A DNA stretch of 7,403 bases, taken from the NCBI GenBank assembly GCA_030152585.1, contig JASLJC010000023.1, positions 1 to 7,403 of the forward strand, in the 5' to 3' direction. The DNA is from Savagea sp. (lineage in GTDB: Bacteria; Bacillota; Bacilli; Bacillales_A; Planococcaceae). How positions within the stretch are numbered: the first letter of the stretch is position 1; every line of letters begins with the position of its first letter. Of the stretch, positions 1 to 6,695 are shown in pieces. Below the pieces are notes generated by a model. That model searched no databases. It was not told the DNA's origin and was given only the letters and a program-made list of their open reading frames with translations. Position numbers and translations under genes: made by a program.

Positions 1-1444
1 CGAGGGCATCTGTTGGGTAATAACGTTTGAACATTTCGCTATCTGTATTCGGCCAATCGAGTGTTGAAAATGGCCAAAGTGCACTTGAGAACCATGTATC
101 TAATACGTCTGAATCTTGCGTCCAGTTTTCTTGATCTTCTGGTGCTTCCATTCCAACATACATTTCACCTGTTTCGTTATGGTACCACGCTGGAATACGA
201 TGTCCCCACCATAATTGACGGCTAATACACCAATCATGTACTTCATCCATCCAACGGAGATACGTTTTTTCGAAACGGTCTGGTACGAAGTTTACTTTCC
301 CTTCTGTCTCTTGCGTGCGAATGGCTTCTTCTGCAAGTGGCGCCATTTTAACGAACCATTGGGTTGAAAGGTATGGCTCGACAACAGCTCCGCTGCGCTC
401 TGAGTGTCCGACTGAATGTAAGTGGTCTTCAATTTCAAATAAAACGTCCATTTCTTGTAAATCTTTGACGATTTGTTTACGACATTCGAAACGGTCCATT
501 CCTTCGTATTTCCCTGCACGTTGATTCATCGTACCGTCTTCATTCATGACGAGAATACGTGGTAAATCGTGACGGTTTCCAATTTCAAAGTCATTCGGGT
601 CGTGTGCTGGTGTAATTTTGACAGCACCGCTTCCAAATTCCATATCGACATAGTCGTCTCCAACGATTGGAATTTCACGTCCGACAATTGGAAGAGTTAC
701 CGTTTTTCCAATTAAATGTTGATAACGTTCATCTTCTGGATGAACCGCAACAGCAGTATCTCCGAGCATCGTCTCAGGACGAGTCGTTGCAATTTCGATA
801 TATCCTGAACCGTCTGTTAATGGGTAACGCATATGATAAAATGCACCGTTTACATCTTTATGAATAACTTCAATATCTGATAATGCGGTTTTAGTTTGTG
901 GATCCCAATTAATAATGTATTCCCCACGGTAAATAAGGCCTTTTTCATACATTTTAACGAACACGTGACGAACGGCTTCTGATAAACCTTCATCTAATGT
1001 GAAGCGCTCTTTTGAATAATCTAGACCGAGTCCGAGTTTCGCCCATTGTGCTCGAATATGCCCTGCATATTCTTCTTTCCATTCCCACGTTTTTTCAACG
1101 AACTTTTCACGTCCAAGGTCATAACGTGTTAGCCCTTCTTCACGTAGTTGCCCTTCAACACGGGCTTGTGTCGCAATACCGGCATGATCCATTCCCGGCA
1201 ACCATAATGCATCATATCCTTGCATACGCTTCATACGAATTAAAATGTCTTGTAATGTCGTATCCCATGCATGCCCTAAATGAAGTTTACCTGTTACATT
1301 TGGTGGCGGAATTACAATCGTGTACGGGTCTTTTTCACTCGTCGGATCTGCTTCAAAATATTTTCCTTCGAGCCACCATTCATAACGTCCTTTTTCAACC
1401 GCTTGCGGATCATACTTCGGCGGCATTTGAATATTTTCTGTCAT
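1..1444 (-). CDS. valS: Valyl-tRNA synthetase, N-terminal part (3' end cut by window edge)
   Basis: Cytoplasmic class I aminoacyl-tRNA synthetase that charges tRNA-Val with valine and edits mischarged threonine. Translating from the ATG at 1444 gives 481 open codons running off the left edge. The class I HIGH signature appears as HLGH at residues 55-58, preceded by PPPNVTGK. The editing (CP1) domain shows TTRPETMLGD at 220-229 and GSGAVKITPAHDPNDF at 271-286. Catalytic-core motifs follow: DWCISRQLWWGHRIPAW at about 404-420 and DVLDTWFSS at 446-454. The KMSKS loop, anticodon-binding domain and C-terminal coiled coil lie outside the window; the family is usually about 870-880 residues. The start is supported by an AGAGGAGT ribosome binding site 8 nt upstream. 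A valine T-box precedes the gene, so expression should rise when uncharged tRNA-Val accumulates. The identification is firm. Confidence 0.98.
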   Translation of the reverse strand, partial: MTENIQMPPKYDPQAVEKGRYEWWLEGKYFEADPTSEKDPYTIVIPPPNVTGKLHLGHAWDTTLQDILIRMKRMQGYDALWLPGMDHAGIATQARVEGQLREEGLTRYDLGREKFVEKTWEWKEEYAGHIRAQWAKLGLGLDYSKERFTLDEGLSEAVRHVFVKMYEKGLIYRGEYIINWDPQTKTALSDIEVIHKDVNGAFYHMRYPLTDGSGYIEIATTRPETMLGDTAVAVHPEDERYQHLIGKTVTLPIVGREIPIVGDDYVDMEFGSGAVKITPAHDPNDFEIGNRHDLPRILVMNEDGTMNQRAGKYEGMDRFECRKQIVKDLQEMDVLFEIEDHLHSVGHSERSGAVVEPYLSTQWFVKMAPLAEEAIRTQETEGKVNFVPDRFEKTYLRWMDEVHDWCISRQLWWGHRIPAWYHNETGEMYVGMEAPEDQENWTQDSDVLDTWFSSALWPFSTLDWPNTDSEMFKRYYPTDAL

Positions 1445-1452
1445 TGTTATCG

Positions 1453-1460
1453 ACTCCTCT
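1453..1460 (-). promoter_or_regulatory. Ribosome binding site of valS
   Basis: AGAGGAGT on the minus strand lies 8 nt before the valS ATG, downstream of the T-box terminator. It would be transcribed only on read-through. Confidence 0.85.
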
Positions 1461-1478
1461 AATTTTATTTTTGGCAAT

Positions 1479-1512
1479 AAAAAAAGCCCATCGTCATAAA
1501 AGGACGAAGGAC
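1479..1512 (-). terminator. T-box regulatory terminator of valS
   Basis: Ten-position stem (1503-1512 with 1486-1495) containing one G-U pair and one T-T mismatch, with a 7-nt loop, followed by seven U at 1485-1479. Its 5' arm contains the CCUU (1510-1507) that the antiterminator also needs, so the two structures exclude each other. This is the default off state of the T-box leader. Confidence 0.93.
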
Positions 1513-1720
1513 ATCTCGTGGTACCACCTTATTTTCTGCATACGAAAAAGATGCAGCTTCATAAGGATAACGGACCGACCGGCATAAACTACTCTTTTCA
1601 TCTATGCTTGCTCGCAAGGTGACTTTCCGTTCCTCCCTTTAAGCTTTTTCACTAACCAAGCTCTCCCTAAAAAAGGTATAAAACGTACTCTTCCTTACTC
1701 AAACGCAAATTATTAATTTC
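1479..1720 (-). ncRNA. T-box riboswitch, valine-specific leader of valS
   Basis: Untranslated leader that senses uncharged tRNA-Val. Stem I runs from 1704 to 1606. Its base is GUUUG/CAAGC plus GUAAGG/CCUUGC, with a GA-rich internal loop between them resembling a kink-turn. The specifier loop is bounded by AGUA at 1689-1686 and by the helix CGUUU/GAACG. The specifier reads GUC at 1623-1621, followed by the conserved purine A, and GUC is a valine codon. The distal part has CCUUU/AAAGG and a terminal AGCUU/AAGCU hairpin. A CCGG-bearing Stem II/IIA-B region lies at about 1594-1563, and Stem III is CUGCAU/AUGCAG at 1556-1536. The T-box core AAGGTGGTACCACG is at 1530-1517, with the UGGU bulge at 1526-1523 able to pair with an ACCA tRNA end. 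The antiterminator pairs AAGG (1530-1527) with CCUU (1510-1507). Helices were found by eye, without energy folding. The 5' end is estimated from the promoter. Confidence 0.96.
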
Positions 1721-1726
1721 TGTCTC

Positions 1727-1755
1727 ATTATATCGGACAAATGAATAACCGTCAA
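1727..1755 (-). promoter_or_regulatory. Sigma-A promoter of the T-box-valS transcript
   Basis: The -35 box TTGACG (1755-1750) and the perfect -10 box TATAAT (1732-1727) are separated by exactly 17 nt. The expected start point is near 1720, just ahead of T-box Stem I. It lies between the hemL terminator and the riboswitch, so valS is transcribed independently of the heme operon. Confidence 0.9.
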
Positions 1756-1835
1756 ACGTCTATTCCGAAACCGCCTACAATTCCGATAATTTCTTTACAT
1801 CTTACGTACAGTTTTGAAAATCTATTATCTTATTC

Positions 1836-1868
1836 AAAAAAAGCTGCCGACTTTTAAATCGACAGCTT
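1836..1868 (-). terminator. Rho-independent terminator after hemL
   Basis: Ten-base-pair stem AAGCTGTCGA/TCGGCAGCTT (1868-1859 with 1850-1841, one G-U pair) and an 8-nt loop, followed by a T run. The run of seven T at 1842-1836 partly overlaps the stem's last two bases. It begins only 5 nt after the hemL stop and marks the end of the heme operon. Confidence 0.95.
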
Positions 1869-1873
1869 CTTTA

Positions 1874-3169
1874 TTATTCATTTGCTAATTGTGCAAATAC
1901 TTTATGGAACGCTTCAATTGTTTTTTCGACATGTTCTTCTGTATGTGCTGTCGATAAAAACATTCCTTCAAATTGTGAAGGTGGTAAATAAATACCTTCC
2001 TCTGCCATGAGACGATAATATTTTGCAAACAATTGTAAATCAGATGTACGTGCTTGATCATAATTTGTCACATCTTCGTTTGTAAAGAAGTAACCGATCA
2101 TAGAGCCAGCACGGTTTACTGTATGCGGAATATTATATTTTGTCGCAGCAGCGCGGAACCCCTCTTCTAACATATCTCCTAGCTTCATAAAATGATCATA
2201 TGATGCAGGTGTTAAACGTTTTAACGTTTCAATTCCTGCTGTCATCGCAAGAGGGTTACCTGACAATGTTCCTGCTTGATAGACATCACCTGCTGGTGCA
2301 ATTCGTTCCATAATTTCGCGTTTACCACCGAATGCACCGACGGGTAATCCACCACCAATTACTTTTCCAAGACATGTAATGTCAGGCTCAACATTGAAAT
2401 AACCTTGCGCACAATGATACCCGACACGGAACCCTGTCATTACTTCATCAAAAATGAGAAGTGAACCATATTGTTCTGTTACTTCACGAAGTCCTTCTAA
2501 AAACCCTTCTTGTGGAGGAACTACTCCCATATTTCCAGCAACAGGTTCTACAATAATAGCTGCAATATCTTGTCCGTGTTGCTTAAATACTTCGCGTACT
2601 GTATTTAAATCGTTGTATGCACACGTTACTGTATTTTTCGCAATCGATTCTGGTACTCCAGGGCTATCTGGTAAGCCGAGCGTTGCAACACCTGATCCTG
2701 CTTTGATTAATAATGAATCGTTATGTCCGTGGTAACAACCTTCAAACTTCATAATAATATTACGCCCTGTATAACCACGCGCTAAACGTAAAGCACTCAT
2801 CGTCGCTTCTGTACCAGATGATGTCATACGAATCATTTCGATAGAAGGGACACGTTCTTGCACGAGCTTTGCTAATTCGTTCTCTTGCAATGTCGACGTA
2901 CCAAAACTTGAGCCTTTCGCTGCTTGCTTTTGGATTGCTTCAACGACTTCGGGATGACTATGTCCAATGATGAGGGGTCCCCACGATAAAACGTAGTCGA
3001 TATATTCATTCCCGTCAATATCTGTCATTATCGCCCCTTTTCCATGATCGATAAAAATCGGATCCATATCGACTGAACCGAAAGCTCGGACAGGTGAGTT
3101 TACTCCTCCTGGCATTAAATCGACTGCTTCTTTAAATGCTTCAATTGACTGTTCATAACGTTTCGTCAT
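1874..3169 (-). CDS. hemL: Glutamate-1-semialdehyde 2,1-aminomutase
   Basis: PLP-dependent cytoplasmic aminomutase of aminotransferase class III (431 residues, normal family length). It converts glutamate-1-semialdehyde, the HemA product, to 5-aminolevulinate. The N-terminal PGGVNSPVRAF motif at 20-30 is typical of the enzyme. SSGTEATMSALRLAR at 117-131 is the phosphate-binding region. FDEVMTGFRVG at 240-250 carries the cofactor-contacting aspartate D241. The Schiff-base lysine is K269 in LGKVIGGGLPVGAFGG, and QAGTLSGNP sits at 298-306. The ATG is embedded in the hemB stop as ATGA (4-nt overlap), with a strong AAAGGAGA site 7 nt upstream inside hemB. The gene ends the operon, with a terminator immediately after its TAA. 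Some Firmicutes carry a second HemL-type paralogue (gsaB); operon position supports this being the main biosynthetic copy. Confidence 0.98.
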   Translation of the reverse strand: MTKRYEQSIEAFKEAVDLMPGGVNSPVRAFGSVDMDPIFIDHGKGAIMTDIDGNEYIDYVLSWGPLIIGHSHPEVVEAIQKQAAKGSSFGTSTLQENELAKLVQERVPSIEMIRMTSSGTEATMSALRLARGYTGRNIIMKFEGCYHGHNDSLLIKAGSGVATLGLPDSPGVPESIAKNTVTCAYNDLNTVREVFKQHGQDIAAIIVEPVAGNMGVVPPQEGFLEGLREVTEQYGSLLIFDEVMTGFRVGYHCAQGYFNVEPDITCLGKVIGGGLPVGAFGGKREIMERIAPAGDVYQAGTLSGNPLAMTAGIETLKRLTPASYDHFMKLGDMLEEGFRAAATKYNIPHTVNRAGSMIGYFFTNEDVTNYDQARTSDLQLFAKYYRLMAEEGIYLPPSQFEGMFLSTAHTEEHVEKTIEAFHKVFAQLANE

Positions 3170-4149
3170 TTATGATTCTCCTTTAACCAGCGAGCAGCAT
3201 CTTTTGCATGATAAGTCATTACAATATCTGCTCCTGCTCGCTTCATACTTAATAATGTTTCAAGAACGATCGCTTTTTCATCGACCCATCCTTGCAATGC
3301 CGCTGCTTTCACCATCGAATATTCTCCACTCACGTTGTAAGCAACGATCGGTTGTAACGTTTCATTTTTTACTTCTCGCATGACGTCTAAATAACTTAAA
3401 GCAGGCTTGACAATTAAAAAGTCTGCTCCCTCTTTTATATCAGAGTGTGCTTCTCGTAAAGCTTCACGACGATTCGCAGGATCCATTTGATACGTTTTGC
3501 GATCGCCAAACTGCGGCGTTGAATCTGCTGCATCTCGGAATGGTCCATAATAAGCAGAAGCATATTTCACAGCATAACTCATAATCGGAATGTTGACAAA
3601 ACCTGCTTGATCAAGTGCTTGACGGATAACTGCGACGAAACCATCCATCATGTTACTTGGCGCAATAATATCTGCACCTGCTTTTGCTTGACTTACTGCT
3701 GTTTTTGCGAGCAATTCAAGCGATGGATCATTAACGACGTAATCTCCTTCTACAACGCCACAATGTCCATGATCTGTATATTGGCAAAGACACGTATCTG
3801 CAATAACGACAAGCTCTGGATATTTCTTTTTCGCCAAGCGCGTTGCACGTTGTACGATTCCATCTTCTGCATAAGCGCTCTGTCCACAAGCATCTTTCTC
3901 TTCCGGTACACCGAATAAAATAATAGATGGAATACCAAGTTCAACGACTTCTTCTAATTCTTTTTCGAACGTATCCAGTGAAAATTGATAAATATTCGGC
4001 ATCGATGGAATTTCATTTTTTATCTCTTTTCCTTCTACGACGAAAATTGGGTAAATAAAATCTTCTACGTGTAATGTTGTTTCACGTACCATACTTCGTA
4101 AATTCGCAGTCGTACGTAGACGGCGATGACGATCAAATTGAATATCCAT
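3166..4149 (-). CDS. hemB: Delta-aminolevulinic acid dehydratase (porphobilinogen synthase)
   Basis: Condenses two 5-aminolevulinate molecules to porphobilinogen in the cytoplasm; the family forms a TIM-barrel homo-octamer. At 327 residues it has the normal length. The opening RHRRLRTTANLRSMVRETTL and FIYPIFVVEG are characteristic. The active-site metal motif DTCLCQYTDHGHC at 118-130 has all three cysteines (C120, C122, C130), so it is the zinc-dependent type and not the aspartate-rich magnesium type. IAPSNMMDG is at 162-170. The two Schiff-base lysines are K195 in SYAVKYAS and K248 in FLIVKPALSYLD. VAYNVSGEYSMVKAA at 269-283 is also conserved. The start codon shares one base with the hemD stop (TAATG) and has AAAGGGAG 6 nt upstream. 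The stop overlaps hemL by 4 nt, so translation is probably coupled on both sides. Confidence 0.98.
   Translation of the reverse strand: MDIQFDRHRRLRTTANLRSMVRETTLHVEDFIYPIFVVEGKEIKNEIPSMPNIYQFSLDTFEKELEEVVELGIPSIILFGVPEEKDACGQSAYAEDGIVQRATRLAKKKYPELVVIADTCLCQYTDHGHCGVVEGDYVVNDPSLELLAKTAVSQAKAGADIIAPSNMMDGFVAVIRQALDQAGFVNIPIMSYAVKYASAYYGPFRDAADSTPQFGDRKTYQMDPANRREALREAHSDIKEGADFLIVKPALSYLDVMREVKNETLQPIVAYNVSGEYSMVKAAALQGWVDEKAIVLETLLSMKRAGADIVMTYHAKDAARWLKENHK
3177..3184 (-). promoter_or_regulatory. Ribosome binding site of hemL (inside hemB)
   Basis: AAAGGAGA lies within the last codons of hemB, 7 nt before the hemL ATG. It fixes the hemL start and allows independent initiation as well as coupling through the ATGA overlap. 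Confidence 0.8.
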
Positions 4150-4898
4150 TATAAACTCCCTTTCGCTTGTACTATTTCTTCTACTAATGCTAACAATGTA
4201 TATGTCGACGGCATATAATCGACTGGTCGACCGTATGAACGTAACGCACGTGCTGTTACATGGCCGATTGCTCCGATACGAAACGTCGTTGGAAATTGAA
4301 ACGTTTCGAATTGCTTCACTGCAGAAGGACTTGCAAATAAAATGGTAACGTTACGTTCTGTTCGTATAATTTCACGTAACGTATCAAATGCACGATCGGT
4401 TGGTACCGTTTCATAAACCGTCCATTCATGCACTGTAAATGGTAACTGATCACGTAACAATGATCGAGCAAGTGTTCCTCTCAAAAAGACAACATCTACT
4501 TGTTCTTCTTTTCGTGGACGAAATTGCTTTACGAAAACGTCTGCACTAAATGTTTCAGGAATAAACGATACAGTAAAACCGATTTTTTCTAATGCGTTCG
4601 CTGTTTTCGTCCCAATTGCTGCAATTTTTCCTTGAAAATCCGTTGCTACGATCTTCAACATTTTCATTTTCTCTTCAAATGCACGAACAGAAGATTGACT
4701 CGTAAAAATGAGCCATGTCGCTGTCATGCACCGCTTCATATATGCTGCATCTTGTTCCGTATGGATGGACTTTGTCTCAATTAAAGGACAGGATACCGCA
4801 CGTCCACCAAGTGATCGTACACGACGTAAAGGTTCTTCTGATTTTAAAGTACCAGTAAAAACGATCGTTTCATTTTGAAGTGGTGTACTATTTTTCAT
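4149..4898 (-). CDS. hemD: Uroporphyrinogen-III synthase
   Basis: Cyclises hydroxymethylbilane to uroporphyrinogen III with inversion of ring D. The family is poorly conserved, and the call rests on both position between hemC and hemB and sequence. Recognisable elements of the two alternating domains are WLIFTSQSSVRAFEE at 62-76, KIAAIGTKTANALEKIGF at 91-108 followed by IPETFSADVFV at 113-123, ILFASPSAVKQFE at 186-198, and IGAIGHVTARALRSYG at 208-223 with a YMPSTYTLLALVEEI tail. Its 249 residues are within the family range. The ATG at 4898 lies 11 nt before the end of hemC in another frame. No clear Shine-Dalgarno sequence is visible just upstream, and the next in-frame Met is at codon 54, which would remove much of the first domain. 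Translation therefore probably depends on ribosomes finishing hemC. It is a single-domain protein with no fused methyltransferase. Confidence 0.95.
   Translation of the reverse strand: MKNSTPLQNETIVFTGTLKSEEPLRRVRSLGGRAVSCPLIETKSIHTEQDAAYMKRCMTATWLIFTSQSSVRAFEEKMKMLKIVATDFQGKIAAIGTKTANALEKIGFTVSFIPETFSADVFVKQFRPRKEEQVDVVFLRGTLARSLLRDQLPFTVHEWTVYETVPTDRAFDTLREIIRTERNVTILFASPSAVKQFETFQFPTTFRIGAIGHVTARALRSYGRPVDYMPSTYTLLALVEEIVQAKGSL
4156..4163 (-). promoter_or_regulatory. Ribosome binding site of hemB (inside hemD)
   Basis: AAAGGGAG lies 6 nt before the hemB ATG, within the last hemD codons. It differs from the ideal AAAGGAGG by the position of one G. It supports the ATG at 4149 as the start. 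Confidence 0.65.
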
Positions 4899-5820
4899 TC
4901 AAGTCTGCCATCACTTTCTCAATGACTTCACTTGCTCCTTCTGTACGCAATTGTGCCGCGACTTCTTTCCCTAACGTTACAGCATCTTGTTGTGATGATG
5001 TAAACTTATACACTTCTTCTGCGTCTGGACTTGCGACATATCCTGTCATCGTCACTTGACCGTCTTCATATTGAGCAAATCCTGCAATTGGCACTTGACA
5101 AGAACCATCCATTTCCGATAAAAAGGCACGTTCTGCTTCGACTTCTTGACGTGTTTTTTCATCTTCTACTTTCGCCAGTTCACGCAGCAACTCTTCATCA
5201 TCAGCTCGACATTCTATCGCTAATGCTCCTTGACCGACAGCTGGAATACATGACGTTGGATCCATATATTCTGTTACAAGATCTTCTGGCCAACCCATTC
5301 GTTTCATACCTGCTGCTGCAAGTAAAATCGCATCATATTCACCTTCTTGTAATTTACGCAAACGTGTGTCGATATTTCCACGAATCCATTTAATTTCAAT
5401 ATCAGGACGGATTAACTTCAACTGTGAACTTCTTCTTAAACTTGACGTACCGACGATTGCTCCTGCTGGTAAGTCCATAAATTTCACGTGATTATTTGCA
5501 ATGTACGCATCTCGCGGATCTTCACGTTTCGGAATACACCCGATCGTCAATCCTTCTGGGAGATGTGCTGGCATATCTTTCATACTATGTACCGCAAAAT
5601 CGATTTCTCCATCAAATAATGCTTGTTGTATTTCTTTTACAAAAAGTCCCTTACCGCCTACTTTAGACAGTTGGACATGAATAATTTGGTCCCCTTTCGT
5701 TACAATTTCTTTAATTTCAAACTCAAAGGGTGCTCCTGCTTTTTTCATTTGTTCGATAAACCATTTCGTTTGCGTTAATGCTAATTTGCTTCGGCGTGAA
5801 CCGACAACGATTTTTCTCAT
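4888..5820 (-). CDS. hemC: Porphobilinogen deaminase (hydroxymethylbilane synthase)
   Basis: Polymerises four porphobilinogens into hydroxymethylbilane on a covalent dipyrromethane cofactor, in the cytoplasm. The protein has 310 residues, the typical length. The opening RKIVVGSRRSKLALTQT is diagnostic. KGLFVKEIQQAL is at 57-68. AVHSMKDMP at 76-84 carries the catalytic aspartate D82. GTSSLRRSSQL at 124-134 and RGNIDTRLRKL at 147-157 supply the arginines that bind substrate carboxylates. AVGQGALAIECR is at 194-205. The cofactor is attached to C241 in EMDGSCQVPIAGFA. A strong AAAGGAGG site lies 9 nt before the ATG, in the 21-nt gap after hemX. The gene ends with TAG and overlaps hemD by 11 nt. 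No key residue is missing. Confidence 0.98.
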   Translation of the reverse strand: MRKIVVGSRRSKLALTQTKWFIEQMKKAGAPFEFEIKEIVTKGDQIIHVQLSKVGGKGLFVKEIQQALFDGEIDFAVHSMKDMPAHLPEGLTIGCIPKREDPRDAYIANNHVKFMDLPAGAIVGTSSLRRSSQLKLIRPDIEIKWIRGNIDTRLRKLQEGEYDAILLAAAGMKRMGWPEDLVTEYMDPTSCIPAVGQGALAIECRADDEELLRELAKVEDEKTRQEVEAERAFLSEMDGSCQVPIAGFAQYEDGQVTMTGYVASPDAEEVYKFTSSQQDAVTLGKEVAAQLRTEGASEVIEKVMADLNEK

Positions 5821-5829
5821 GAACGATTT

Positions 5830-5837
5830 CCTCCTTT
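5830..5837 (-). promoter_or_regulatory. Ribosome binding site of hemC
   Basis: Perfect AAAGGAGG, 9 nt before the hemC ATG. It is the best ribosome binding site in the operon segment visible here and follows the hemX stop by only a few bases. Confidence 0.88.
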
Positions 5838-5841
5838 AAAA

Positions 5842-6672
5842 TTAAAGCCAATAGTGAAAAGATGACCATTGACTCGCAAAAAACAAATTCGCTAAGACGA
5901 CAAAGTAGGCAATAATTACTGCCCATGCAAAATCATTTGCACGTAAAATACCGCGCTTTTTTAAATATAAAATAACAGTGTAAAAAAGAACGACAATGAA
6001 TGAACCGATTACTTTCGTATCTATAATCGTCCATCGTTCAAACACGACATTCGCCCACTGTATACCTAATAATATACTAATGATTAACAATGGCAATCCT
6101 GCATACATCGACCATTTCATACCGAGCATCGTCTGATGTAAAGAAGGATAACGGTTAAATTGCTTCGTCCACACTTTTTTCTTAAGTAAATGATAAACGA
6201 TTAAGTAAAGTGCAGCGAAGACGAAAGCTAGCGCAAAAGCGACGTACGATAACAATGCAAAGCTAATATGCACCGTCAATAAATCAGAAATTAATGCATC
6301 ACTGATCGATGTAGAAGATTGCTTAATTTTTGCAAAAACGTATAGCGTCATAAATAAAAAACCGACGATATTCATAACAAAAAAACTAATGTTTTGCGTA
6401 TGAAATAAATAAATGAGTAACGAAACGAGTAAAAGTAACCATGCGACGACATATACGCCATCTAATAGCGAATAAATCGGCCATTGCCCCGTCTCCCAAA
6501 CTACATAAACGATTGTCGTCGTTTGCATAATGAACACAACCGTAAACAAAAATAGTGCGATACGATGAATGACCGTATTTCGTTTTGCATAATCCATAAA
6601 ATAAAAGACGAGGCTCATCGCGTAAAGGATGATCATCCATTCGTCGAGCCTCGCCATTGTCATTTCAGTCAT
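5842..6672 (-). CDS. hemX: HemX, CcsA-family polytopic membrane protein modulating heme synthesis
   Basis: Integral membrane protein of 276 residues with about eight hydrophobic segments, roughly at 11-27, 36-57, 72-90, 95-115, 132-160, 190-208, 219-236 and 247-266. It belongs to the HemX branch of the CcsA/CcmC cytochrome c assembly family. In Bacillus subtilis and Staphylococcus aureus, HemX is known to lower the level of HemA (glutamyl-tRNA reductase). The biochemical mechanism is not evident from the sequence. A histidine in LLTVHISFALLSYVAFA (H135) matches a conserved helix position of the family. The region WANVVFERWTIIDTK at 206-220 looks like a degenerate version of the CcsA tryptophan-rich WWD segment. 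It starts 23 nt after hemA with AAAGGT 8 nt upstream. In-frame Met codons at residues 4 and 6 are alternative starts. Its place between hemA and hemC is the classical one and makes the call secure. Confidence 0.94.
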   Translation of the reverse strand: MTEMTMARLDEWMIILYAMSLVFYFMDYAKRNTVIHRIALFLFTVVFIMQTTTIVYVVWETGQWPIYSLLDGVYVVAWLLLLVSLLIYLFHTQNISFFVMNIVGFLFMTLYVFAKIKQSSTSISDALISDLLTVHISFALLSYVAFALAFVFAALYLIVYHLLKKKVWTKQFNRYPSLHQTMLGMKWSMYAGLPLLIISILLGIQWANVVFERWTIIDTKVIGSFIVVLFYTVILYLKKRGILRANDFAWAVIIAYFVVLANLFFASQWSSFHYWL

Positions 6673-6695
6673 GTATCTCTACCTTTCATCCGACG

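Larger units (their letters stand above)
1445..1873. other. Non-coding interval between hemL and valS
   Basis: These 429 bases are fully accounted for by the hemL terminator, a short AT-rich spacer (1756-1835), the valS promoter, the T-box leader and the valS ribosome binding site. No supportable protein gene lies here. In particular there is no spoVID- or ysxE-like gene, both of which occupy this place in Bacillus subtilis. Confidence 0.85.

Noticed and set aside
1012..1587. 191-codon plus-strand open frame
   Set aside because: It lies antisense to the valS start and T-box, both of which are firmly identified. Its composition follows from the complementary sequence and it has no recognisable domain.
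1607..1618. Palindrome CTTGCGAGCAAG as a separate operator or hairpin
   Set aside because: Both halves are used in the 3' side of T-box Stem I, and a hairpin here would have only a 2-nt loop.
1753..1830. Short minus-strand frame encoding IIGIVGGFGIDV before a stop
   Set aside because: It looks protein-like, but the frame is only about 25 codons, has no convincing start or ribosome binding site, and ends in the promoter. It is probably chance; a remnant of a lost gene cannot be shown.
3607..3918. 103-codon plus-strand open frame rich in cysteine
   Set aside because: It is a shadow of hemB on the opposite strand. The cysteines come from the reverse complement of hemB codons.
5031..5393. 120-codon plus-strand open frame
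   Set aside because: It is entirely antisense to hemC, is leucine/histidine-rich from reverse-complemented hemC codons, and has no domain of its own.
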